From NCBI GenBank assembly GCA_946406115.1, contig OX291551.1:2914001-2978000 (forward strand): DNA of 64,000 bases, in the 5' to 3' direction. Positions 55,901 through 57,602 of this stretch are shown here, piece after piece; within the stretch, counting starts at the first letter, position 1; the number at the start of each line of letters is the position of its first letter. The position numbers and the translations under genes were made by a program. The stretch is from Apoda limacodes. Taxonomy: Eukaryota; Arthropoda; Insecta; Lepidoptera; Limacodidae. Under the pieces are notes generated by a model, which worked only from the letters and a program-made list of their open reading frames with translations, was not told the origin of the DNA and did not search any database.

Positions 55901-57602
55901 GTTTCGCGGGCCGCGTGGTCTCTGCGGCAACGGCGTAGTTTAGCGGGACCGCGTGGTTTCGGCGGCAACGGCGTGGTCTTGGCGGCGGCGGCGTGGCCTT
56001 TCGGGAGCGGGTGCTGCTGATGCGGATGCGGATGGTCCAGTACTGGTGGCCCTCTTGGCTTTTCTTCCAGGACGATCCCACGATCTCGGTGGGACCACCA
56101 AAAATGTTGCGGAGAATTGGGCGTCAGGACGATCCCACCTAATCTCGGTGGGACCTCCAAATGTGTTACGGAGAATCGGGCGTCAGGACGATTGTTTCCG
56201 CAAAGTCGGAGGCGGAGAGAGGTGTAGGCGGTTGCTGTAGCGGTCCTCGGGATGTGTCGGATGATGGCTCGTCGGCGGTGACTTCGGTAAATGGGCCCAA
56301 ATGGATGCTAACACACAAGTAAATAATAACAGCGGGTTGCGAAGTGGTATTTAATCTTCGGATTGGTGGATTATAGTTTAACAATTAAATATTGTATATA
56401 TTATAACACGCGCGTTGTCGCGGTGCGTCTTCGGCGAGCGGGGCGGGGGGCGCTTCAGTGCGCGCGGTGCGTTTCTGACGGCTAGCTTGGTACAACTGGC
56501 GGTGTTGCAGCGGACAGCTTGCAGGGTGCTGGCGGCCTGGGGTACCTTTCCATCGAAGGTGTCGGTATGGTCACGTAGTCTTAAACATTGGGTCCCGTAT
56601 AATTATGTCAGTTATAACGTGCGGTCGGTAGTCGGCTGTAGGGAATTAATTCATTTATATATAAAATATATGTGAGCAAATTCGAGGGGCGAATTTTAGC
56701 GAACAATATTTATAAAGATATGTGTATATATAATGTTTGTAGAATAAACAACGAGTTGCCGGACAACGACACGCTGGTCCCGATGTTCTGGTTCCGACAG
56801 GAGATGCAGACGACGCCGGAGTATGCGGCGCTTGCTCGGTACGCGCTCAACCTGAGATACTATATACCGTTCGTCTTCTACGCATTCACCGTAAGTATAC
56901 ATACATACATATACACTTCTTTTGCGAGAATTGTAACTTATATTTCAGGTTATCGTATATAGCTTTAGAATGAGCTCCCCGCAGGGTATCTCTAAGGACT
57001 ACAGTATAGGCTCGGGTTCTTCAAAAAAGGAGGGATAAGATTTTCAAATAGTAACGCGCCTGGTGTTGCGAACAACAGTAGGCAACGGAAACCGTTTAAC
57101 ATCAGGCGAAAGGCACCTTAGTTGGTATAAACAAACATACGAAGCAGAGAATTTAAAATATTTTTATCTCACTTTCTTTGATGGCGCATATAATATATAT
57201 TTTAAGGTTAGTACCGATCCGTAGGTAAAATATAATATTATCTGTCTTGTATGTGTGACCTTAGTTTTGTATGAATACAAATTTGTCTCATTTTTAAAGT
57301 CAGTTATGATTTATGACCAACTGCATGTTACCGGAGCGTGTTGCAATTTTGCACGCAATTTAGATTTACGTAAAAATGCAATATGGAAAACAACATCTGT
57401 CTGCGTCAAATCGTTTTTGGCTTCTGTTTAAATTATCTTTTTTACTTATTACTTGCGTTAATTTATATCTATCTCTTTTTAATTATAGGCAATCGGGATT
57501 GTGATATTGGTAGCGGGTGTATTCGTTCTAGTCCGAAAACTAATGCATTCACCCGACACCGCCCCCATAGTTGATAGCAGCAACTCCGACGACAGCCAGT
57601 GA
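18919..57602 (+). CDS. Class B scavenger receptor, CD36 family (whole gene, ten coding exons)
   Basis: The joined exons 18919-19035, 19632-19811, 30270-30395, 31520-31729, 45331-45539, 49420-49528, 51114-51274, 51722-51826, 56743-56890 and 57489-57602 give 1479 nt, a 492-residue protein of normal family length. Layout: short cytoplasmic N-terminus, membrane segment ~8-30, ectodomain, membrane segment ~445-470, short tail. Cysteines at 252, 280, 319, 321, 329 and 340 have almost the spacing of the six disulphide cysteines of CD36. Ten N-glycosylation sequons (68, 101, 107, 128, 174, 196, 213, 304, 336, 414) all lie in the ectodomain. CD36-family proteins bind lipids, lipoproteins or microbial ligands and carry lipids through an internal tunnel. 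The ligand of this member cannot be read from sequence. It is not clearly an SNMP; Croquemort/emp/SCRB-type is likelier. Confidence 0.95.
19632..19811 (+). CDS. CD36-family receptor, coding exon 2
   Basis: Encodes residues 40-99, from MMILTEESQSFEIWKETPIP to MGPYVFRELHTK. S-F-E-I-W-K and the N-E-M-G-P-Y-V-F-R-E block are the most recognisable CD36 signatures: the membrane-proximal stretch and the GPYxxRE strand. The sequon NIS is at 68. The exon is bounded by TTTCAG and GTGAGA, phase 0 at both ends. A LINE-tail scrap starts about 30 bases into the following intron. Confidence 0.95.
19843..19908 (+). mobile_element. LINE 3'-tail scrap
   Basis: GGTGACCGCTTACCATTAGG and GCTTGTTTGCCACTTTCGTA are the reverse complement of the motif at 53245-53305. 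So this is a tail end of the same LINE family, oriented on the + strand and truncated to about 65 bp. Confidence 0.55.
20271..20650 (+). repeat. Dispersed repeat starting AACCGACTTCAAAAAA
   Basis: Begins TTTTAACCGACTTCAAAAAA, then GGGGGTTCTCAATTCGACTG, TGAACCGATTTACGTGATTA and TTCAAATCGATTAAGTAGTT. It ends in AAAAAGATGCTCTAAAAAGG. A reverse-oriented relative lies at 32440-32710. The type is common in lepidopteran genomes. Class is uncertain (Helitron-like or LINE 3' UTR). Confidence 0.6.
20700..21060 (+). repeat. Imperfect tandem block, three units
   Basis: Three partial units carry ATTACAATCGGTTTACCC, ATTGCGCGAGTCCGACTCGC, ACTTGACCCTTTTTTC and CCTTCCCCGGCGTGTGCG, starting near 20752, 20890 and 21009. 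Spacing is irregular (~138 and ~119 bp). The longest open frame here is repeat-derived and not a gene. Confidence 0.6.
21068..21195 (+). repeat. Dispersed repeat, left of the gypsy insertion
   Basis: Shares long near-identical segments with 26000-26130: CATACAAAGAACACACCCTC, CAAGTTTCAGGTCTCTACGA, TCAGCGGTTTAGGCTGTGCG. Both copies have the same orientation, one on each side of the gypsy element. Confidence 0.75.
21395..21399. repeat. Target-site duplication, left (GTGTC)
   Basis: GTGTC directly precedes the 5' LTR and is repeated at 25737-25741 directly after the 3' LTR, as expected for retroviral-type integration. Confidence 0.85.
21400..21526 (+). repeat. 5' LTR of the gypsy element
   Basis: 127 bp, TGTCATAGAG to AGATATATTA. 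It contains AATAAA at 21474-21479. The primer-binding region should start right after it (TTGGCGACGAGGAG). I do not assign the tRNA. Confidence 0.88.
21551..22141 (+). pseudogene. Gypsy gag, N-terminal part up to an in-frame stop
   Basis: The first ATG after the 5' LTR is at 21551. The product begins MNTEQFTELL with a Q-rich coiled-coil-like segment. It continues into a capsid-like helical region with KFNPSTTTVENFIDYFEAK and ENYANRLKELSRDCGY, typical of retrotransposon Gag. A TAA at 22139-22141 ends it. The next open stretch (zinc knuckles and pol) is in the same reading frame, so this looks like a single nonsense change in what is otherwise one continuous gag-pol frame. Programmed readthrough is the alternative. 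Confidence 0.85.
22142..23828 (+). pseudogene. Gypsy pol part 1: zinc knuckles, protease, reverse transcriptase
   Basis: Continues the gag frame. Two zinc knuckles lie at ~22352-22455 (C-x2-C-x5-H-x4-C and C-x2-C-x4-H-x4-C). The protease region follows, with WDPGS at 22709-22723 where families have D-T/S-G. The RT shows RICGDYR, KIDLKDAYLQ, RMPFGISTAPSIFQ and the YFDD catalytic motif near 23570, then KCCF-like and EYLGHLI motifs. The frame then breaks at the A-run 23789-23794 and ends at a TGA near 23836-23839. Sequence past the A-run resumes in a different frame with the conserved LRSFLGLVNFYERF stretch. Confidence 0.88.
23795..25598 (+). pseudogene. Gypsy pol part 2: RNase H and truncated integrase
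   Basis: Open from just after the frame break to TAA (25596-25598). RNase H has the catalytic acids in CDASEKGDGAV, DREALAI and VTDHKPL. The integrase starts with an HHCC-type zinc region (HTGHPG and CYKCQ). The core keeps its first two acids (IHIDFAGP, IVSDN), but after SDN (25041-25046) it jumps to VRPNLRK, a segment normally far downstream, so the third catalytic residue is missing. A chromodomain-like tail is not evident. The C-terminus is rich in R and P. The frame is preserved across the deletion. Confidence 0.85.
25597..25609 (+). promoter_or_regulatory. Polypurine tract of the gypsy element
   Basis: AAATGGGGAGGAA ends one base before the 3' LTR. It is the expected primer site for plus-strand DNA synthesis. 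Confidence 0.75.
25610..25736 (+). repeat. 3' LTR of the gypsy element
   Basis: 127 bp, the same as 21400-21526 except for one substitution. Followed by the GTGTC duplication at 25737-25741. Confidence 0.88.
25806..26135 (+). repeat. Dispersed repeat, right of the gypsy insertion
   Basis: Includes CCCCTTTTTAACCCCGTTTG, TTTCACCCTCCTAGGGGTAG and the block 26000-26130 shared with 21068-21195. A related, diverged stretch is at 29560-29960. The 98-residue open frame inside is repeat-derived. Confidence 0.65.
26275..26372 (-). mobile_element. tRNA-derived SINE fragment
   Basis: On the minus strand it reads CTCGCAGCTCAGTTGGTAG (A box) and GGTTCGATTCC (B box, 26318-26328), then GTGTATGTCTTGAGTCTTGG. 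It looks like a tRNA head but does not close an acceptor stem, so it is a SINE rather than a tRNA gene. Same family as 32942 and 44093. Confidence 0.65.
27603..27714 (+). repeat. Truncated GGTTCCGTACC-type repeat
   Basis: GTGAAAATTTCTACCTGTTT, then GGACAGACAGAAAGCG, then CCCTTTCGGTACGGAACCTT: the 3' half of the family seen complete at 39495-39926. Confidence 0.6.
28144..28195 (+). mobile_element. LINE 3'-tail scrap
   Basis: TACCATCCGGCGGGCCGTGT and GCTTGTTTGCCACCTGTTAT match the tail of the LINE family at 53233 and 61765, in + orientation. Confidence 0.5.
28281..28986 (+). repeat. GGTTCCGTACC-type repeat, ~0.7 kb copy
   Basis: Starts TCCGGCCAAGTGCGTGTCGG and TAGAGTTCCGTAGTAGCC. It ends GACAGACAGACGGACAGACG and GGTTCCTTGTTGACTATGGA. 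Start and end types are those of a widespread lepidopteran non-autonomous repeat. The middle is AT-rich and non-coding. Confidence 0.6.
29560..29960 (+). repeat. Diverged dispersed repeat
   Basis: CCATACAAACTTTCAACCCC, AAGGGGATGAATTTTTCTAA and GCCATAACAGAAGTCTTTGC resemble the block at 25806-26135. Its open frames (up to 101 residues) are low-complexity translations. Confidence 0.45.
30270..30395 (+). CDS. CD36-family receptor, coding exon 3
   Basis: Encodes residues 100-141: ENITWNDNATVTFFNRRWWH, then FVPEMSVGNLSDEITTINPIIA. The K-E-N-I-T-W-N-D-N-x-T-V-T-F strand and the F-x-P-E-x-S-V-G motif are diagnostic of the family. Sequons at 101, 107 and 128. Bounded by TTTTACCAG and GTAAGT, phase 0 at both ends. 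Confidence 0.96.
31520..31729 (+). CDS. CD36-family receptor, coding exon 4
   Basis: Encodes residues 142-211, beginning TVAYQYRHDSPLIKFGLNLV and ending PYDRFGWFYT. It includes the helical apex region and WLFDGIDDPLI, which matches the family's L-x-x-G-Y-x-D-P. Sequons at 174 and 196. Flanked by CAACAG and GTAAGA, phase 0 at both ends. The apex helices are the proposed ligand-entry region in the CD36/LIMP-2 fold. Confidence 0.95.
31907..31999. repeat. (AT)n microsatellite ending in a 32-bp perfect palindrome
   Basis: About 50 bp of pure AT repeats, a T-run, then a perfect palindrome at 31968-31999 built on TTGCATGCATATA and its complement. The same TTGCATGCAT also starts the tract at 31901. 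It can form a cruciform or hairpin. Confidence 0.9.
32440..32710 (-). repeat. AACCGACTTCAAAAAA-type repeat, reverse copy
   Basis: The reverse complement reads AACGGACTTCAAAAAAGGAG then AACGTTCTCAATTCG, matching 20271-20350. The distal part, AGATGCACTAAAAAGGTAAA, matches 20585-20605. The unit orientation differs between the two parts, suggesting rearrangement. Confidence 0.55.
32942..33115 (+). mobile_element. tRNA-derived SINE
   Basis: TGGCTCTGTTGGTAATAG (A box) and GTGGCTTCGATCCC (B box, 32993-33006) are followed by TTATTGAGTCTGGGTGTATT. The GAGTCTGGGTGT core also occurs, reversed, at 44098-44115, so these are one family. Confidence 0.65.
33171..33403 (+). mobile_element. Non-autonomous Helitron-like element
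   Basis: 233 bp, from TCTATACTAATATATAAAGC to GCTGGCAAAAGCTAG. It starts with TC and ends in CTAG (CTRR). A GCGG/CCGC hairpin lies about 10 bases before the 3' end (GCGGGCGAAGCCGC). The insertion is between A and T, with no target duplication. These are the standard Helitron end features. The TACTAATAT...AAAGCTAG form is common in Lepidoptera. Confidence 0.72.
36650..37040. repeat. GC-rich island with a 34-bp tandem repeat
   Basis: Much richer in GC than its surroundings. At 36876-36969 a 34-bp unit (TTGGAGTATAGAGCACTCCA plus GGCAGGCCGGGGAG) occurs about 2.7 times, starting at 36879, 36913 and 36947. The unit contains the near-palindrome GGAGTxxAGAGCACTCC. The 118-codon minus-strand frame across it is not recognised. 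Possibly an unidentified repeat family. Confidence 0.6.
37190..37295. repeat. CCGGGAAAAA tandem motif block
   Basis: Five or more copies of ACCGGGAAA / GCCGGGAAA within about 90 bp, preceded by CCAGGGTGTCTAGCGACTGG. It lies about 0.85 kb before the transposase relic at 38125 and may be the terminal region of the same element. Confidence 0.6.
38125..38640 (+). pseudogene. Decayed BED/hAT-type transposase fragment
   Basis: The + strand, read in shifting frames, gives PDEALNWFCQKQQMDVIVRF then WDNSLDQVA (38134-38220), and later LLELGSCGFH, FKDSPARRGHFT and TGCDVFP (38410-38580). The order D-E-x-L-N...Q-M-D-x-x-x-R-F-W-D...G-S-C-G-x-H...F-K-D-S-P-A-R-R...T-G-C-x-x-F-P fits a group of BED-finger/hAT-like transposases widespread in animals. 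Frameshifts and stops separate the blocks. No intact product is possible. Confidence 0.65.
38824..38955. repeat. 33-bp minisatellite, four copies
   Basis: Unit TGAGGTATCGCTAGAGGAGA + GGTAGGCACTTTC, starting at 38824, 38857, 38890 and 38923. The last three units are identical and the first differs at two or three positions. The near-identity implies recent expansion. Confidence 0.95.
39190..39358. mobile_element. piggyBac-like foldback MITE between TTAA sites
   Basis: 169 bp. Left arm ACTCTGGGACCTTATTGGGA..., right arm the reverse complement of CCAGGGTCCCTATTGCGAAC.... Inner arms TGGACTCTGGAATTCGAGA and TCTCGAATTCCAGAGTCC match almost perfectly. TTAA lies directly on each side (39186-39189, 39359-39362), the target of piggyBac transposases. 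Because it folds back on itself, both strands show similar open frames; neither is a gene. Confidence 0.65.
39495..39926 (-). repeat. GGTTCCGTACC-type repeat
   Basis: Starts GCGTCGGACTGGCGCACGAA and GGGTTCCGTCC. It contains GTGAAAATTTCAACTGTC, TCACGGTTCATGAGATACAG, ACGGACGGATGGACGGACGG and ends CCCTTTGGGTACGGAACCCT. This is the most complete copy in the window. Strand is nominal. Confidence 0.65.
41395..41600 (-). repeat. Helitron-type left-end repeat, reverse
   Basis: ACTTTCACATTTATAATATTAGTAGG at 41567-41593 is the reverse complement of CCTACTAATATTATAAATGT. Upstream, ATAAGTAGCATATATGTTAA and CAGTCGTTAGCGAGTTATAG are typical of lepidopteran repeats of this type. Confidence 0.55.
44093..44215 (-). 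mobile_element. tRNA-derived SINE fragment
   Basis: Contains the reverse complement of GAGTCTGGGTGT (44100-44111) and a B-box-like GATCGAAAACTC. Same family as 32942-33115, more decayed. Confidence 0.5.
44497..44721 (-). mobile_element. tRNA-derived SINE (family of 9803-10125)
   Basis: The reverse complement shows GATCGAGTCCGGCGAGTACC, GTGAAGTCCACAATCCGCAG and GGCCGTGCCCAAACAGTGG in the same order as the element at 9803. The A box is lost or diverged. Confidence 0.65.
45038..45270 (+). mobile_element. Helitron-like element, second family
   Basis: 233 bp from TCTTAATATATATAAATCTC to CGCCGGGACAGCTAG, inserted between A and T. TC start, CTAG end. The body contains CAATGGACTCCTAAACTACT and AACCGATTTTGATCAAACTT. 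It ends about 60 bases before exon 5. Confidence 0.55.
45331..45539 (+). CDS. CD36-family receptor, coding exon 5
   Basis: Encodes residues 212-280 plus two bases of codon 281. It begins RNGSLEFDGTFLMNTGGLDF; later come RGECGVVRGSTGELWAPELG and YIFASDIC. The N-T-G, E-C-G-x-V-x-G-S-x-G-E-x-W-x-P and S-D-I-C motifs are the most conserved centre of the family and carry the first two disulphide cysteines (252, 280). Sequon at 213. Acceptor TTTTCTAG, donor CAC|GTAAGT. Confidence 0.96.
45602..46770. mobile_element. 1.17-kb terminal-inverted-repeat element
   Basis: The left end (TATAGTGCAGTCATTGAAGC ... CGAACCGATTTGCATGAAAC ... AAAATGATCTGAACTCCGC) pairs with the right end, whose reverse complement reads ATAGTGCAGTAATTGAAGC ... 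TGAACCGTTTTGCATCAAG ... AAAATGATCTGAGCCCCGC. Arms are about 100 bp each with a 20-bp indel. The centre has repeated AGGGGTTGAAA segments and no coding domain. It looks like a non-autonomous DNA transposon. I do not recognise the superfamily. Confidence 0.65.
47990..48330 (-). mobile_element. LINE ORF2 C-terminal fragment (Jockey/CR1-type)
   Basis: Matches the LINE copies at 53233 and 61765 base for base over long runs (GAACCGAGTCAAAAGGGCCA, GATCTCGGAACTGAACATCG, GGAGATGTCAACACCAAGGA, GGAGAGGGGAGTGTTCTGGA). The minus-strand frame contains LLNFCFSSTNEDQMPLMYC and IRILGVDISSDVQFRDHL, typical of the region after the RT domain. Confidence 0.75.
48865..49095 (+). mobile_element. tRNA-derived SINE, 5'-truncated (family of 9803-10125)
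   Basis: GAGTTTCGAACGCGGCGTGT, ACCAATGAGTC, GTGAGGAAACCTGCATACGT, GTATGTGAAGTCC and CAACAGTGAGGACGTATGAGG follow the order of the element at 9803. The A-box part is missing. Confidence 0.65.
49420..49528 (+). CDS. CD36-family receptor, coding exon 6
   Basis: The first base completes Thr281 (AC|A). It then encodes residues 282-317: YLILHKDQAVTIEGIEGVQY, then SANESVFDNGYRYPHM. V-x-I-x-G-I-x-G-x-x-Y matches the family's KGIPGYRF strand. Sequon at 304. Acceptor ATTGACAG, donor ATG|GTAAGT, phase 0 at the end. Confidence 0.95.
49845..50290 (-). mobile_element. RTE-clade-type LINE, C-terminal fragment
   Basis: The minus-strand frame 49931-50272 (113 codons) reads MTYGTETWPLSMGLIRKLKV, then QRAMERAMLGVSLRDRISNE, then KWQWTGHIARKTDGRW and GRPPTRWTDDLVKVAGSR. 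The Y-G-x-E-T-W...Q-R-x-M-E-R-x-M-L-G...W-x-G-H-I-A-R...R-P-x-x-R-W-x-D-D order is the C-terminal end of RTE-like LINE ORF2 proteins in insects. The catalytic RT core is absent, so the copy is 5'-truncated. The frame in the kept part is intact. Confidence 0.8.
51114..51274 (+). CDS. CD36-family receptor, coding exon 7
   Basis: Encodes residues 318-370 plus two bases of Glu371: ACYCDEVRDENCLPPGALNA, then SACQLGAPAFVSLPHFLYSD and PHYPNKIDGLEPK. It carries four disulphide cysteines (319, 321, 329, 340). The P-x-x-x-S-x-P-H-F-L-Y-x-D/S-P and I-x-G-L-x-P strings are near-invariant in CD36 proteins. Sequon at 336. Acceptor TTGACAG, donor AAGA|GTAAGT. Confidence 0.96.
51722..51826 (+). CDS. CD36-family receptor, coding exon 8
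   Basis: Completes Glu371 and encodes residues 372-405 plus two bases of Thr406: DYKFRLALEMYTGMPLSVSA, then QLQINLLVRHVDEI. T-G-M-P-L...Q-x-N-L-L-V matches the family's G...A-K-R-x-Q-x-N-x-x-V strand. Acceptor TCACCAG, donor TAAC|GTGAGT. Confidence 0.95.
51940..52127. repeat. CTAGCTGACCGGGCAGACGTTG-type dispersed repeat
   Basis: CTAGCTGACCGGGCAGACGT at 51954 and TTCAAATCGGTCCAGCCATT to ACAGTGACATACACACGTAC near the right end are the two termini of a repeat common in Lepidoptera. It is non-coding. Confidence 0.6.
52128..52132. repeat. Target-site duplication, left (ATATT)
   Basis: ATATT precedes the left LTR and recurs at 56706-56710 right after the right LTR. Confidence 0.7.
52133..52686. 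repeat. Left LTR of the intron 8 element
   Basis: Starts TGTAGCGGAGAATCGGGC and ends GGCGAATTTTAGCGAACA. It contains the GC-rich block CGCGCGTTGTCGCGTTGCGTC and GGGTACCTTTCG. The right copy lacks about 25 bp around 52252-52280. Confidence 0.78.
53233..53910 (-). mobile_element. Jockey/CR1-type LINE fragment nested in the LTR element
   Basis: Poly(T) at 53233 (the LINE poly(A) tail), then the tail motif AATACCACTAAGGTGGCAAA. It ends where homology with the copies at 47990 and 61765 stops, after GAACTGAACATCGCT. It is 5'-truncated at ORF2. I see no convincing target duplication. Confidence 0.8.
53300..53806 (-). pseudogene. LINE ORF2 C-terminus, 168 intact codons
   Basis: Begins MLLYKSQVRPHMEYCCHLWA and continues SVQRRAVRIVDDPKLTCRI, CVFYRLYNGLCSEELFEMMP, RTARHRQGIHSHTLEPKW and FLPRTLKLWNELPAKVF. 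V-R-P-x-x-E-Y-C...W-A...Q-R-R-A-x-R-I...W-N-x-L-P is the usual C-terminal part of Jockey/CR1-type ORF2 proteins. The catalytic RT is missing, so no activity is expected. Confidence 0.78.
55087..55200. repeat. 12-bp minisatellite (GTGATGTACGCG)
   Basis: About eight variants of GTGACGTGCGTG / GTGATGTACGCG in a row. On each strand it is open and would give a repeated tetrapeptide, but there is no other sign of coding. Confidence 0.85.
55590..55765. repeat. Minisatellite of GACGGACGGAC / ATCGGACTGACGAACGG units
   Basis: Three to four irregular repeats of roughly 42 bp built from GCGTGACGGACGGACAATCG and GACTGACGAACGGATT. It produces long open frames on the minus strand that are not genes. Confidence 0.85.
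55875..56035. repeat. GGCGGCAACGGCGTGGTTTC GC-rich repeat
   Basis: Five or so variants of CGTGGTTTCGGCGGCAACGG. Strongly GC-rich and CpG-rich within an AT-rich window. Confidence 0.8.
56070..56190. repeat. ~59-bp duplication at the inner border of the right LTR
   Basis: GACGATCCCAC-x-ATCTCGGTGGGACC plus the first ~30 bases of the LTR (GGAGAAT-x-GGGCGTCAGGACG) occur twice, 59 bases apart. So the LTR start and the sequence inside it were tandemly duplicated. Confidence 0.75.
56164..56705. repeat. Right LTR of the intron 8 element
   Basis: Starts TGTTACGGAGAATCGGGCGT and ends GGCGAATTTTAGCGAACA. Aligns with 52133-52686 throughout, with indels. Followed by ATATT (56706-56710). Confidence 0.78.
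56743..56890 (+). CDS. CD36-family receptor, coding exon 9
   Basis: Completes Thr406 and encodes residues 407-455: INNELPDNDTLVPMFWFRQE, MQTTPEYAALARYALNLRYY, then IPFVFYAFT. V-P-M-F-W-x-x-Q matches the family's (V/I)-P-x-x-W-x-x-E motif. The end is the first part of the C-terminal membrane segment. Sequon at 414. Acceptor TTTGTAG, donor ACC|GTAAGT. Only 32 bases separate the ATATT duplication of the upstream LTR element from this exon. Confidence 0.94.
56968..57125 (+). mobile_element. LINE 3'-tail fragment
   Basis: GAGCTCCCCGCAGGGTATCT, CTAAGGACTACAGTATAGGC and AACCGTTTAACATCAGGCG match the reverse complement of 53280-53440. So it is an end piece of the same LINE family in + orientation inside intron 9. 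Confidence 0.65.
57489..57602 (+). CDS. CD36-family receptor, coding exon 10 (C-terminus)
   Basis: Encodes residues 456-492 and TGA (57600-57602): AIGIVILVAGVFVLVRKLMH, then SPDTAPIVDSSNSDDSQ. It completes the second membrane segment, followed by a basic stop-transfer VRK and a 20-residue acidic/serine-rich cytoplasmic tail. Acceptor TTTTTAATTATAG, phase 0. The short tail has no clear sorting motif. Confidence 0.93.
   Translation, partial: AIGIVILVAGVFVLVRKLMHSPDTAPIVDSSNSDDSQ

Larger units (their letters stand above)
52133..56705. mobile_element. Coding-poor LTR retrotransposon-like element in intron 8
   Basis: 4.57 kb bounded by direct repeats of 554 bp (52133-52686) and 542 bp (56164-56705). 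Both run from TGT to ACA and the whole is flanked by ATATT duplications. No gag-pol motifs (zinc knuckle, RT, integrase) are visible inside. The interior is AT-rich at 53960-54960, then GC-rich with several minisatellites (55087-56040). A small frame at 52882-53121 may be a gag remnant. A Jockey/CR1-type LINE fragment is nested at 53233-53910. The LTRs differ by substitutions and indels, so the insertion is older than the gypsy copy. Strand is undetermined: neither a primer-binding site nor a convincing polypurine tract is clear. Confidence 0.75.
51827..56742 (+). other. Intron 8 of the CD36-family receptor (4.9 kb)
   Basis: Almost entirely mobile DNA: a dispersed repeat (51940-52127) and then an LTR element filling 52133-56705. 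Removing the LTR element and one copy of its ATATT duplication leaves an intron of roughly 0.34 kb. The splice acceptor TTTGTAG lies at 56736-56742. Confidence 0.8.

Noticed and set aside
55816..56240. Overlapping GC-rich frames on both strands
   Set aside because: Produced by the GGCGGCAACGGCGTGG repeat; stop-poor because of base composition.
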